From the NCBI GenBank assembly GCA_016218575.1, contig JACRDN010000005.1, forward strand, positions 62,001 to 126,000: 64,000 bases of DNA. Reading direction: 5' to 3'. Shown piece after piece: positions 18,652 to 29,077 of this stretch. Both the position numbers and the translations under genes were made by a program. How positions within the stretch are numbered: the first letter of the stretch is position 1; each line of letters opens with the position of its first letter. The stretch comes from Elusimicrobiota bacterium. Lineage in GTDB: Bacteria > Elusimicrobiota > Elusimicrobia > UBA1565 > UBA9628. The notes below the pieces were generated by a model. It saw only the letters and a list, made by a program, of their open reading frames with translations. It had not been told where the DNA came from and did no database searches.

Positions 18652-19419
18652 ATGAATAAATCGAGCCATTCGCTGGGCCATGCCGTGCGAAGCAAGAGGG
18701 AGGCGCTGAGCTTGTCCCAAGTGGAGCTGGCCAGACGCCTCAAATGGCCCCAGGCGAAAGTCTCCCGCGTGGAGCAGGGAAAGAGGAGCGTGACGTGGCC
18801 CGAATTGCTTGCCTTGGCCCGCGTGTTCCGGTGCTCCTTGAGCAGGCTTCTTCACGAGTTGGAGTTTCCCGATGTCGCCGACCTGGAGGTTCGCCCCCTC
18901 ACCCCGGGGTTCTTCGCGGCTTGCGCGGACGAGGAGGCCCTGTTGGCCCAGTTGGAGCGATACAATGTCCGATTTCTTGGCGCCGGGCATCCCACGGCCT
19001 TGGTGGATATGCCAGCTCACGAGGTCGTGTTGGCGGCTTTGAAATTCGCCCAAGACCCGCGGGTATTCGAAGCGCTTCCCGCCCTGCTTCTGGGCCATTT
19101 CAAATCGGTGGATTGGGCCGGCCTTGCCTCGGGAGCCTATTCTCTTCGATTGCAAAACCGCCTCGGCATGGTCCTGGCTGCCGCGCTTTCCCTGAAGGAC
19201 GAGGCTCGAAATGTGGACGAGGAAAGCTGGGCGAAGCTGCGCGGGCTCCATGACGCATTGGCCGAGGAAAGGCTTGATCGCGAAGAAGTCGTGGGGCCGA
19301 GGCCTAAAACCGAGGCCGCGATCGCGTTGCTGCGTGAGCGAACTCCTGAATGGCTGCGTTTCTGGCATGGGCTTGGCTGCGCAGACTCGGAATCCTTCCG
19401 CCGGCACCTTTTGCGATGA
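18652..19419 (+). CDS. XRE-family DNA-binding protein, candidate antitoxin
   Basis: A 255-residue protein whose residues about 8-65 form a Cro/C1-type helix-turn-helix (LSLSQVELARRLKWPQAKVSRVEQG). The remaining 190 residues are helical and unassigned. The stop overlaps the start of a nucleotidyltransferase-fold gene (ATGA), and the promoter carries an inverted repeat, so autoregulation and a toxin-antitoxin partnership are plausible. The surrounding 130 bp upstream is AT-rich compared with the genome. It could also simply regulate its partner. Confidence 0.75.
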   Translation: MNKSSHSLGHAVRSKREALSLSQVELARRLKWPQAKVSRVEQGKRSVTWPELLALARVFRCSLSRLLHELEFPDVADLEVRPLTPGFFAACADEEALLAQLERYNVRFLGAGHPTALVDMPAHEVVLAALKFAQDPRVFEALPALLLGHFKSVDWAGLASGAYSLRLQNRLGMVLAAALSLKDEARNVDEESWAKLRGLHDALAEERLDREEVVGPRPKTEAAIALLRERTPEWLRFWHGLGCADSESFRRHLLR

Positions 19420-19970
19420 AAACAGCTGGCGAAGAAGAATTGTTCCGCTTTCTAGGGGATATCGATGCTCTCTTGGAAGAAGGGCTTGCGCTTTATATCT
19501 TGGGAGGCGCGGCTGCGGTGATCGCCTATGGATCAGGGCGAGGCACGATCGATATAGACGCATATTTGGATGACGAGCGACTGCGCTGCAAGCTCTCGGA
19601 TTGGGCTGGCAGAGGAACAGAGCTGGCAAGAAGGCATGGACTCTATTTCGACAGCGCGAACGCCGCCCTCATGCTTCTTGAGCCCGATTGGAAAGATCGC
19701 TGCGTTGAGATATTAAAGGGCCGTCTTAAACATATCCAAGTGATGGCGTTGGGCAAGGAAGACCTGATCTTGAGCAAGTTGAGCCGCTACAACGACCGTG
19801 ACCGCGAGGATATTCAATTCATGGTTGAAAAACACAGGCCTGATGTGAAAAAGCTCGTAGCTTATTATAAGGCCGCCCGGCAGTATTATGTCGGGCATCT
19901 CCCGAGGCTCGATCAAACATTCAATATTCTCCTTCAAGAACACTTCAAGCGTCGCCCCATAGTCTTTTAA
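19416..19970 (+). CDS. DUF6036-like nucleotidyltransferase, candidate toxin
   Basis: The start is the ATG overlapping the regulator's stop; an upstream in-frame start lies wholly inside that gene. The 184-residue protein has the minimal nucleotidyltransferase signature: GG at residues 30-31 (ILGGAAAVIAYG) and T-I-D-I-D with Asp46 and Asp48 as metal ligands, plus the conserved tail KEDLILSKLSRYNDRDREDI seen in DUF6036/AbiEii-like proteins. Such enzymes in toxin systems add nucleotides to tRNA or proteins. The active-site pattern is intact, so it is not an obvious pseudoenzyme. Target unknown. Confidence 0.75.
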   Translation: MKTAGEEELFRFLGDIDALLEEGLALYILGGAAAVIAYGSGRGTIDIDAYLDDERLRCKLSDWAGRGTELARRHGLYFDSANAALMLLEPDWKDRCVEILKGRLKHIQVMALGKEDLILSKLSRYNDRDREDIQFMVEKHRPDVKKLVAYYKAARQYYVGHLPRLDQTFNILLQEHFKRRPIVF

Positions 19971-19983
19971 GCCCTCTTTTAAC

Positions 19984-20039
19984 TTGACCATTTTCCGAAT
20001 AATTCATTTAATTTCTAGCCATATTTAAAACATAGGAGG
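19984..20039 (+). promoter_or_regulatory. hppA promoter and ribosome binding site
   Basis: TTGACC (19984-19989), 17 bp spacing and TTTAAT (20007-20012) form a plausible sigma-70-type promoter. AGGAGG follows at 20034-20039, ahead of the ATG at 20053. Confidence 0.5.
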
Positions 20040-20052
20040 GTTGGGACTGGAA

Positions 20053-22212
<2,160 letters not shown>

Positions 22213-22217
22213 AAAAT

Positions 22218-22226
22218 TGCTATAAT
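22218..22226 (+). promoter_or_regulatory. Extended -10 promoter of yajC-secD-secF
   Basis: TGC followed by a perfect TATAAT (22221-22226) lies between hppA and yajC. An AGGAG ribosome site (22246-22250) and ATG at 22256 follow, so unlike several promoters in this window this one has a normal leader. Confidence 0.65.
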
Positions 22227-22255
22227 ACTGACGGTTTTTTTAACTAGGAGCTTTC

Positions 22256-22576
22256 ATGCAACCGCAAGCCAATCCCATCATCAGTCTTTTCCCCATCGCC
22301 GCCATATTCCTCATTTTCTACTTCCTGCTCATCCGCCCCCAACAGAAGCAGCAGAAGGCGCATCAGAAGATGCTGGAGGGCCTTAAGAAAGGGGACCGGA
22401 TACTAACCACCGGAGGCCTTTACGGCGCCATAGTGGGGCTCAAGGGCAATGATCTCGAGGTGCGCTTCTCAGAGACCGTGAAGCTGACCGTGGCACGCTC
22501 CGCGGTGGCTTCTCTTCTTTCCTCCGAGGGAGACTGCGCGCAAACCTCGGCCAAGACGCCCAGCGCCATCTCCTAG
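22256..22576 (+). CDS. yajC: Sec translocase accessory subunit YajC
   Basis: A 106-residue protein with one N-terminal membrane helix (IISLFPIAAIFLIFYFLLI), then RPQQKQQKAHQKMLEGLKKGD and the TTGGLYGAIVGL segment, all typical of YajC. It joins SecDF in the SecYEG holotranslocon. AGGAG lies 5 nt before ATG. It heads the yajC-secD-secF operon. Confidence 0.96.
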   Translation: MQPQANPIISLFPIAAIFLIFYFLLIRPQQKQQKAHQKMLEGLKKGDRILTTGGLYGAIVGLKGNDLEVRFSETVKLTVARSAVASLLSSEGDCAQTSAKTPSAIS

Positions 22577-22588
22577 GACCTTGACACC

Positions 22589-24007
22589 ATGAATAAATTC
22601 CAACTCAAATGGCTGGGGGTTTTGGCCTCCATAGGCCTTGCCGTTTTTCTCCTCTATCCCTCCATCAACTGGTATTCCATGGACGCCAAGGAGCGCGGGC
22701 GCCTGGAGGCCTACCGCCTGCGGCCGAAGTGGCTGCTCAACCTCGGCCTCGATCTCAAGGGCGGAACCCATCTTCTTATGGAGCTCGACGTCTCCCAACT
22801 TCCCCCCCAGGCCGACGTGAACGACGCCATGAGCAGGGCCATCGAGATCATCCGCAACCGCGTGGACCAATTCGGGGTGGCCGAGCCGCTCATCGTCAAG
22901 CAGGGCGCGCGTTGGATCGTGGTCCAGCTGCCCGGCATCACCAACTCCCAGCAGGCCAAGGAGCTCATCGGCAAAACCGCCCTTCTCGAGTTCCGGATGG
23001 TGGAGAGCTCGGAGAAGGCCCAGCAGGCCCTCAATAAATTATCCGAGCTGGGCGCGGCCTTCGAGGGCGAGAAGATTTCCCCTGCGGCCGCCAAGCTCGT
23101 GCCAGCGGGAACGGAGCTTTTCCGGGGCAAGGACAACTCGATCTATCTTTTGAGCAAGAACGCGCCCTTGACCGGTGCCCAGCTTGACACGGCCAGGGTC
23201 GAGACCGGAGGCGGCGACTACGGGATGCCGGTGGTGGCCTTCAAGTTCAAGCCGGAAGCGGCGAGCGTGTTCTCCAATCTCACGGCGGCCAACGTGGGCA
23301 AGAACCTCGCCATTGTTTTGGACGGCGTCGTCTACTCGGCTCCCGTCATTAAAGGAAGGATTCCCGGGAGCTCCGGCATCATCGAGGGCAATTTCACGAT
23401 CGAGGAGGCCAAGAGCCTGGCCATCGTGCTGCGGGCGGGCGCCCTTCCCGCCCCCGTCAACATCATCGAGGAGCGCACCATCGGTCCCACGGTGGGAGAG
23501 GACTCGATCAAGTCCGGGCTCTATTCGACCCTCATCGCGGGGGCACTCATTTTCGCCTTCATGGTGGTCTATTACAGCTTCGCGGGTTTCGTGGCCGACC
23601 TCGCTCTGATCTTGAACCTGGTGCTCCTTCTGGCCTGCATGGCCTATTTCGGCTTCACCTTGAGCCTGCCCGGCATCGTGGGCATCGTGCTCACCTTGGC
23701 CATCTCGGTGGACGACAACGTCCTTATCTTCGAGCGCATCCGCGAGGAGCTGGCCTTGGGCAAGCCCGTGCGCATCGCGCTCGAGACCGGCTACGATAAG
23801 GCCTGGACCGCGATCTGGGACTCGATGGTGGCCACCGGCATCTCCTCCATTTTCCTCTTCCAGTTCGGCAGCGGCCCCATTAAGGGATTCGCCGTGACCT
23901 TGCTCCTGGGCATGGCCATCGGGCGCTTTACCGCCATTAATTTCACGAGGCTGGTGTTCCAGACCTACCTCTCCAATCGCGACGTCGACACCTTGAGCAT
24001 AGGATAA
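22589..24007 (+). CDS. secD: Protein translocase subunit SecD
   Basis: A 472-residue RND-superfamily protein: an N-terminal helix, then DLKGGTHLLMELD, a shortened P1 periplasmic domain (about residues 60-300), and a C-terminal block of membrane helices with the GPTVGEDSIKSG start. SecD with SecF uses proton motive force to pull secreted proteins across the membrane. It is shorter than E. coli SecD (about 615) because of the smaller periplasmic head, as in many bacteria. Four bases separate it from secF. Confidence 0.97.
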   Translation: MNKFQLKWLGVLASIGLAVFLLYPSINWYSMDAKERGRLEAYRLRPKWLLNLGLDLKGGTHLLMELDVSQLPPQADVNDAMSRAIEIIRNRVDQFGVAEPLIVKQGARWIVVQLPGITNSQQAKELIGKTALLEFRMVESSEKAQQALNKLSELGAAFEGEKISPAAAKLVPAGTELFRGKDNSIYLLSKNAPLTGAQLDTARVETGGGDYGMPVVAFKFKPEAASVFSNLTAANVGKNLAIVLDGVVYSAPVIKGRIPGSSGIIEGNFTIEEAKSLAIVLRAGALPAPVNIIEERTIGPTVGEDSIKSGLYSTLIAGALIFAFMVVYYSFAGFVADLALILNLVLLLACMAYFGFTLSLPGIVGIVLTLAISVDDNVLIFERIREELALGKPVRIALETGYDKAWTAIWDSMVATGISSIFLFQFGSGPIKGFAVTLLLGMAIGRFTAINFTRLVFQTYLSNRDVDTLSIG

Positions 24008-24010
24008 GAC

Positions 24011-24916
24011 ATGCACATTTTCCCGAAAACCCATTTCGATTTTCTGGCCTGGCGCCGCAAGTTCTTCTTTATTTCCGCGCTTCTCCTGGGCGGCAGCATC
24101 ATCTCCTTGGCCGTTCGCGGGGTCAAGTACGGCATCGACTTCACCGGAGGCACGGTCCTTCAGATCACGTTCGATAAGCCCTTGGAGCTCTCCGAACTCC
24201 GCGCAGCCGTCGAGAAGGCGGGGTTGGCGGACGCCGCCCTCCAGCATTTCTCCGGCACCAGCACCTTCGTCATCCGCATCCAGGCCGACCCCAACCAGTC
24301 GGCCGAGAAGATCGAGAAGCAATTGGCGGCGATCCAGGCCGCGGTGGGCGAGGACAAGTTCCGGGTGGACAACAAGGAGTTCGTGGGCCCAGCCGTGGGA
24401 AAGCACTTGTTTCGCCAGGCTTTGTGGGCGATCGTCCTGTCGTTGGCCGGGATCATCGTTTACCTGGCTTTCCGCTTCGCCAATCCGATGTGGGGCGTGG
24501 CGGGAATAGTGGCCCTTTTTCACGACGTGCTCGCCACCTACGGCCTCTTCTCGGTCCTGGGGGCGGAGGTGGATCTTCTCATCATCTCGGCCATTCTCAC
24601 CATCGGCGGCTATTCCATACACGACACCATCATCATTCTCGACCGCATGCGGGAGAAGATGCGGATCATGCGCAAGGACCCCTTGAACGTGGTCATGAAC
24701 GAGAGCATCAACGAGACCTTGTCTCGGACCGTGATCACGAGCCTCACGGTGCTTGCCGTGGTCATCATCGTTTTTTTCTTCGGCGGCAAGGTCATCCACC
24801 ACTTCGCGATGGCCATGGTCTTCGGCGTGATCGTCGGGACTTATTCCAGCATCGCGGTGGCGGCCCCATTGGTGTATGAATGGTCCCTTCATTCCCGAAC
24901 GGCGGCGAAAAAATAG
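24011..24916 (+). CDS. secF: Protein translocase subunit SecF
   Basis: A 301-residue partner of SecD with the SecF mark GIDFTGGTVLQ near the N-terminus, a small periplasmic domain and five further membrane segments, including GYSIHDTIIILDRMREK. Length is normal. The stop directly abuts the next ATG. Confidence 0.97.
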   Translation: MHIFPKTHFDFLAWRRKFFFISALLLGGSIISLAVRGVKYGIDFTGGTVLQITFDKPLELSELRAAVEKAGLADAALQHFSGTSTFVIRIQADPNQSAEKIEKQLAAIQAAVGEDKFRVDNKEFVGPAVGKHLFRQALWAIVLSLAGIIVYLAFRFANPMWGVAGIVALFHDVLATYGLFSVLGAEVDLLIISAILTIGGYSIHDTIIILDRMREKMRIMRKDPLNVVMNESINETLSRTVITSLTVLAVVIIVFFFGGKVIHHFAMAMVFGVIVGTYSSIAVAAPLVYEWSLHSRTAAKK

Positions 24917-25501
24917 ATGCGGAAAATCATCGGATTTAAGCTCGCCTTAAGTCCGAGAGATATTCAGCGCCGCGCAAAAAAAGCACAAGTAGCCCTCGAC
25001 GCTCTCGCCATGGGCGAGGCGGAGCTCCAAAAGCTGTCGGGAGAAGCCGCCAAGATGCTCAGGCCCGGCCTTCTCTTCGACACCTTCGCGCATCCGGATC
25101 CGGAGCAGTCCCTGCTTTCCCCCATCCCGGGCCTCGCCTATAGCCTTGCCTTGATCACCTTGGGCGAGGGGTGGTTGGAGGTGGCGGCAGATCTTGGGGC
25201 CCAGACCCCGTCGCTCGCGTGCTTGATGCCCCTTATTAGGGACTCGGCATTGGACGAGTCCCTGCGCTTCGCCTCTTCTCTTATCGAGGAGGAGGCCAAG
25301 AAGGACTCCTGCGAGTTGAGCCCCATCTCCAAGCTCTCTGAGCCCGCGGCCCTCGAGGCGGCCTTGCGCAAGCTCGAGGGCGCCAAGATCGGGCTCTCCC
25401 TGGCCGATGGGGCTTTGTCCCCTCAGCCGGCCCTGGCCTGCGCCTTGAGTTGGGTCGCGAAAGCCAAGTCAAGGTCCAAGGGCTCCGGCAAGTCCCGGTA
25501 G
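24917..25501 (+). CDS. Conserved-looking protein of unknown function downstream of secF
   Basis: A 194-residue soluble protein with no signal peptide or membrane helix and no motif I recognise. It is mostly helical and Ala/Leu-rich, begins MRKIIGFKLALSPRDIQRRAKK and ends in a Lys/Ser/Arg-rich tail. It begins immediately after the secF stop and overlaps the following acyltransferase start by one base (TAGTG), so it belongs to this transcription unit. Codon use resembles that of its neighbours, so I consider it real. Confidence 0.7.
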   Translation: MRKIIGFKLALSPRDIQRRAKKAQVALDALAMGEAELQKLSGEAAKMLRPGLLFDTFAHPDPEQSLLSPIPGLAYSLALITLGEGWLEVAADLGAQTPSLACLMPLIRDSALDESLRFASSLIEEEAKKDSCELSPISKLSEPAALEAALRKLEGAKIGLSLADGALSPQPALACALSWVAKAKSRSKGSGKSR

Positions 25502-26136
25502 TGCTGCTCGCCTGGATCGTTCCTCCCCTGGTTTACCTGTACATGTCGCTGGTGGGCGTTACCACGCGGGTGACGGTCTTTGGGGCGGAGCACCGCAGGC
25601 GCCTGCGCGGCCGCGGCCAGAGGTTCATCTACGCCTTCTGGCACCAGCGCCAGGTGTTCTTCACCTGGAGCCACCGGGGAGACCCCGCCGCGGTCCTGGT
25701 CAGCCGCAGCCGGGACGGCGAGCTTATCGCCCGGACCATGCGCCTCTCGCGCCTCTCGGCCTTGCGCGGCTCCTCGACGAGGGGGGCGGTCCCGGCCGTG
25801 CGCGGCATGATCGAGGCCTTGGACAGCGGTCTGGACTTGGGGGTTACCCCGGACGGCCCCAAGGGCCCGGCCCGCGAGGTCAAGCCCGGGGTCATTTACC
25901 TTGCGCAAAAGCTCCAGATCCCAATTCTCCCGATCACCAACGCGCTCTCGCGCCGGATCGAGTTCAAAAGAGCATGGGACCGATTCCAAGTCCCTCTCCC
26001 CTTCGGCAAAGCCGCGTTGTGCTACGGAGCCCCGATCTCGGTGGCTCTCGACGACGACCATTCCAAGAAGGCCAAGGAGCTGGAGGAAGCCTTAAACCTC
26101 CTCACCGAAGAGGCCGATAGGCTGGTGCGCGTGTGA
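25501..26136 (+). CDS. DUF374-family lysophospholipid/lipid A-type acyltransferase
   Basis: A 211-residue protein beginning with GTG at the overlap TAGTG; a TTG at 25450 would extend it into the previous gene. One N-terminal hydrophobic segment anchors it. The LPLAT-fold motifs are FWHQRQVFF (the usual H-x4-D-type site is changed, as in DUF374), RGSSTRGAVPAVRGMIEAL and VTPDGPKGPAREVKPGV. DUF374 genes commonly sit beside waaA, as here, and are thought to acylate lipid A or related lipids. The acceptor is unproven. Confidence 0.85.
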   Translation: MLLAWIVPPLVYLYMSLVGVTTRVTVFGAEHRRRLRGRGQRFIYAFWHQRQVFFTWSHRGDPAAVLVSRSRDGELIARTMRLSRLSALRGSSTRGAVPAVRGMIEALDSGLDLGVTPDGPKGPAREVKPGVIYLAQKLQIPILPITNALSRRIEFKRAWDRFQVPLPFGKAALCYGAPISVALDDDHSKKAKELEEALNLLTEEADRLVRV

Positions 26137-27437
26137 TCGGCTTAATCGCCTACCAGCTCCTCTTTTTGCCCGCCGCGCTTTTCTGGCTGGCCGTTTTCGC
26201 CCTTTCGCCAAGGAGGGGGCTTCTCCGAGGGTTGGGCGATGAAATCAAGGAGCGGCTCGGATTTCTGGGTCACGCCGCCCTGCGGAGGTTGAACCTCCGC
26301 AGGGTTGTTTGGATCCACGCGGCCTCGTCGGGAGAGGTCGGGGCCATGGCGGGCTTCATCAAGGCCCTGGCGCATAGGGACCCGGGCGCGCGCATCCTCG
26401 TCACGAGCTCGACGAGCGCCGGCCGTGAGAGAGCCCGAGCTCTTCCCGGCGTCTCGGCCGCGGTCATGGCCCCCCTCGATTTTATTCCCTGCCTCGGGCG
26501 CTTCATCACCGCGGCGCGGCCGCGGGCCCTTCTCATAGCCGAGACCGAGCTTTGGCCGGCCATGATAGAGTTTTGCTCGCGCAGGGCGATTCCCATCGCC
26601 GTCTTGAACGCGCGACTTTCTGAAAGAAGTTTCGGACGCTACAGGAAAGCCCGAATCTTCGTTCGCCCCTATTTAAGGCGCATTTCGCTGATTTGCGCCC
26701 AGGACGAGGCCGAGGCCGGGCGCTTCCTGGAGCTGGGAGCAAACCCTGACGCTGTCCGGGTGGCCGGCAACATGAAATGCGACCAGTCGGAGCCTCCCGC
26801 CCAGATTGGGGAGGTCCAGGGGGCATTTCGGCTTTTGGGCTGGGAGGGGCGGCCCGTTTTCGTGGCGGGCAGCACCCATCCGGGCGAGGAGGAGATTCTC
26901 CTCGACGCTTACGCGCGGGCAAGGCGCAGCTTCCCCGAATTGAAGCTTGTCCTAGCACCTCGGCATGTGGAAAGAACGGAGCGGGCGGAAACCCTCTTGC
27001 GGGCCAAAGGCATCGATTTCGCATGCTGGTCTGACTTGACGCGGGGCATTCCCCAAACGAAGACTTCCGTGCTGCTTCTCGACATCATGGGTCTGCTCCC
27101 CTCTTTTTACGCCCTCGCCCGGGCTTGCTTCGTCGGAGGAAGCCTGGTGCCGGTGGGCGGGCACAGCTTGCTTGAGCCGGCGCTGGCGGGGTCCCCGGTC
27201 CTGTTCGGGCCCCATGTGGACAACACCGAGAGCGTTGCCAGGCTCTTGGAGAGCGCTGGCTGCGGATTCATGGTGGAGGACGCGGACGCCCTATCCCGAG
27301 TTCTTGGGGATTTGCTGGCCGACCCCGTGCGCTCTCAGGCTTTGGGGAGACAAGCCTCGGAGCTGTCCCGAGGCCTACAGGGCGCTACCGAGCGCTGTCT
27401 CGACTGGGCCTGGCCGCTCGTCGCGGGCCCCCAGTGA
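26133..27437 (+). CDS. waaA: 3-deoxy-D-manno-octulosonic acid (Kdo) transferase WaaA
   Basis: WaaA adds Kdo from CMP-Kdo to lipid A precursor at the inner membrane. The 434-residue GT30 enzyme has an N-terminal anchor, WIHAASSGEVGA with the catalytic-base Glu, VTSSTSAGRERA, IAETELWP, and C-terminal GGSLVPVGGHSLLEPA. The GTG start overlaps the previous stop (GTGTGA) and its own stop overlaps the next GTG. KdsA, KdsB and LpxK, which make its substrates, are encoded 8-14 kb downstream. Confidence 0.96.
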   Translation: MIGLIAYQLLFLPAALFWLAVFALSPRRGLLRGLGDEIKERLGFLGHAALRRLNLRRVVWIHAASSGEVGAMAGFIKALAHRDPGARILVTSSTSAGRERARALPGVSAAVMAPLDFIPCLGRFITAARPRALLIAETELWPAMIEFCSRRAIPIAVLNARLSERSFGRYRKARIFVRPYLRRISLICAQDEAEAGRFLELGANPDAVRVAGNMKCDQSEPPAQIGEVQGAFRLLGWEGRPVFVAGSTHPGEEEILLDAYARARRSFPELKLVLAPRHVERTERAETLLRAKGIDFACWSDLTRGIPQTKTSVLLLDIMGLLPSFYALARACFVGGSLVPVGGHSLLEPALAGSPVLFGPHVDNTESVARLLESAGCGFMVEDADALSRVLGDLLADPVRSQALGRQASELSRGLQGATERCLDWAWPLVAGPQ

Positions 27438-28873
27438 GTCGTCTCGAGATTCTCCTCGCGACGGCTTTAGGTCTGATTACCATCTTGGTATTCGCTCCCT
27501 GCCTTGGCAATTCCTTCGTGAGCTGGGACGATTACGCCAATCTCGTCGCCAACACGCGTTACCGGGTATGGAGTTGGGCTTCGCTTAAGTGGATGTTCAT
27601 GACTTCCCATCTCGGGCACTATCAACCATTGACTTGGCTTTCTTTCGCTTTGGATTATTCCATTTGGGGGCTGGACCCGCGGGGATTTCATCTCACGAAT
27701 ATACTGATTCATGCGGCCAACGCGATGATGTTCTATTTCTTGGCCCTGATCCTGTTTTTACGTGATCGCCGGCCGCAGACGCCGTCCCTTCCGGCCCCGC
27801 GATTATCCGCGGCTTGCGGGGCCTTGCTGGCCGCCGCTTTTTTCGCCCTCCATCCTCTACGAGTGGAATCCGTGGCCTGGGCGACGGAAAGGCGGGATGT
27901 CCTGTCCGGATTCTTCTTTCTTGCGGCTTTGCTGGCCCATGCTCGGGCGAGAGTCGGCGGGCGCGCAAAGGCTTGGCTCGCCCTTTCCTCCGTTTTTTAT
28001 CTTTTCTGCATTTTATCCAAAACGGCGGCCCTTCTCTTCCCCGCGGTAGTAGTCCTCCTGGATATTATTTTTTTTGATCGGAGACCGCAATGGAAGGAGA
28101 TGCTCCCCTTTGCTTGCATCGCGGCACTCGGCGGGGCTTCTGGGATATGGGCCCAAAGAGCTTCCACGGCCTTGGTGGGGCTTGATCAGGCCGGGTTTCA
28201 GGCGCGGATCGCGCAGGCTTTTTACGGCCTTGCCTTCTATTTGCGAAAGACGGCCTGGCCGAGCGGGCTTTCCCCCCTCTACGAGAAATCTTTTCTTCTT
28301 TCTCCGAGCCCGTTCTATCTTAGCGCCGTTTTCGTGCTGACTCTGGGAGCGGCGCTGATGCGGCTGCGAAAGCGCTGGCCCTGGGGCTTCGCGGCTGGGA
28401 TTTATTACGTCCTCATGCTGCTCCCAATGCTGGGGCTGGTCAAGTCGGGCCGGCAGACCGTGGCCGATCGCTATAGTTATCTCAGCTGCCTCGGCTGGGC
28501 CTTGTTGCCGGGGGCGGGGTTGAAAACGCTTCTTGAGGCGCGAGCGCCTGGAATTCTAAGAGGCGCCGGACTGGCCGGCGGAATCGCAATACTCATCACG
28601 CTGGCGGGGCTCACCCGGCGCCAGACGGAGGTCTGGCGCAATTCTACAAGCCTTTGGAGCCGGGCCGTGGAGCTCGACCCCGGTTCCTACTTCGCCCGCA
28701 GGAACCTGGCCCAGGCCCTCGCTCTCGAGGGCCGGCAGGGCGAGGCCCTGGCCGAACTTGAGCGCGCCAAAGAGTCCCAGGTCCGCGTCTATCGCGAGGC
28801 TTCGCGGCTGTATTTGAAAAAAGGCGATGCCGAGAGGGCCAGGGCCTTCCTGGACCGGGCCGATCGCCTGTAG
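27434..28873 (+). CDS. TMTC/DUF1736-like membrane glycosyltransferase with TPR tail
   Basis: A 479-residue protein. The first 390 residues form about eleven membrane segments with the GT-C loop NSFVSWDDYANLV (Asp32-Asp33) and HPLRVESVAWATERRDVLSG, a signature of the TMTC-type O-mannosyltransferase-like family. The last 90 residues hold TPR-like helices (AVELDPGSYFARRNLAQALALEG). GTG start overlapping the waaA stop. The sugar and acceptor are unknown; protein or envelope O-glycosylation is likely from the family. Confidence 0.78.
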   Translation: MSRLEILLATALGLITILVFAPCLGNSFVSWDDYANLVANTRYRVWSWASLKWMFMTSHLGHYQPLTWLSFALDYSIWGLDPRGFHLTNILIHAANAMMFYFLALILFLRDRRPQTPSLPAPRLSAACGALLAAAFFALHPLRVESVAWATERRDVLSGFFFLAALLAHARARVGGRAKAWLALSSVFYLFCILSKTAALLFPAVVVLLDIIFFDRRPQWKEMLPFACIAALGGASGIWAQRASTALVGLDQAGFQARIAQAFYGLAFYLRKTAWPSGLSPLYEKSFLLSPSPFYLSAVFVLTLGAALMRLRKRWPWGFAAGIYYVLMLLPMLGLVKSGRQTVADRYSYLSCLGWALLPGAGLKTLLEARAPGILRGAGLAGGIAILITLAGLTRRQTEVWRNSTSLWSRAVELDPGSYFARRNLAQALALEGRQGEALAELERAKESQVRVYREASRLYLKKGDAERARAFLDRADRL

Positions 28874-29062
28874 TAGTCAGAGGGCTGTCCCGGCGACGTC
28901 AATTCCGTAGTTATCCACAAAAATTCCCGGGAAGTTTTTGGGGATAACTTTTGCCTGGATTTCGTTTAACGTGCCTCACGGGGCCTAGGCCTTAAGGCCC
29001 ATGGCAATGGGTTCCGGCAAAAGCCCGCCCGGGGCAAGCATTTTTGCGTGGTGCCGCAAGAA
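28874..29062. other. Intergenic region between envelope operons
   Basis: This 190-bp stretch holds DnaA-box palindrome copy 2 and a 12-bp perfect palindrome GGCCTTAAGGCC at 28988-28999. No open frame with coding character is seen. The next gene's promoter follows immediately. Confidence 0.5.
28910..28948. repeat. DnaA-box palindrome, copy 2 (degenerate)
   Basis: A 39-bp inverted repeat, GTTATCCACAAAAATTCCCG on the left. The left box is a perfect TTATCCACA; the right reads TTATCCCCA on the reverse strand, one mismatch, and the left arm lacks one C. It lies downstream of the TMTC-like gene where a terminator would be expected. Confidence 0.8.
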
Positions 29063-29071
29063 TGATATAAT
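29063..29071 (+). promoter_or_regulatory. Extended -10 promoter of the first heptosyltransferase
   Basis: TGA followed by a perfect TATAAT (29066-29071). Six bases separate it from the ATC codon at 29078, which is where the protein is expected to start. Confidence 0.6.
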
Positions 29072-29077
29072 AGACCA

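Noticed and set aside
23039-24892. 617-residue reverse-strand open frame opposite secD/secF
   Set aside because: Shadow of GC-rich codons in secD and secF; very rich in His, Asp and Glu and has no family pattern. The same applies to long opposite frames at 21004-22155, 38984-40132 and 42811-43836.
28988-28999. GGCCTTAAGGCC palindrome as a terminator
   Set aside because: No T-tract follows, it is only 12 bp, and a better terminator-like palindrome lies just upstream.
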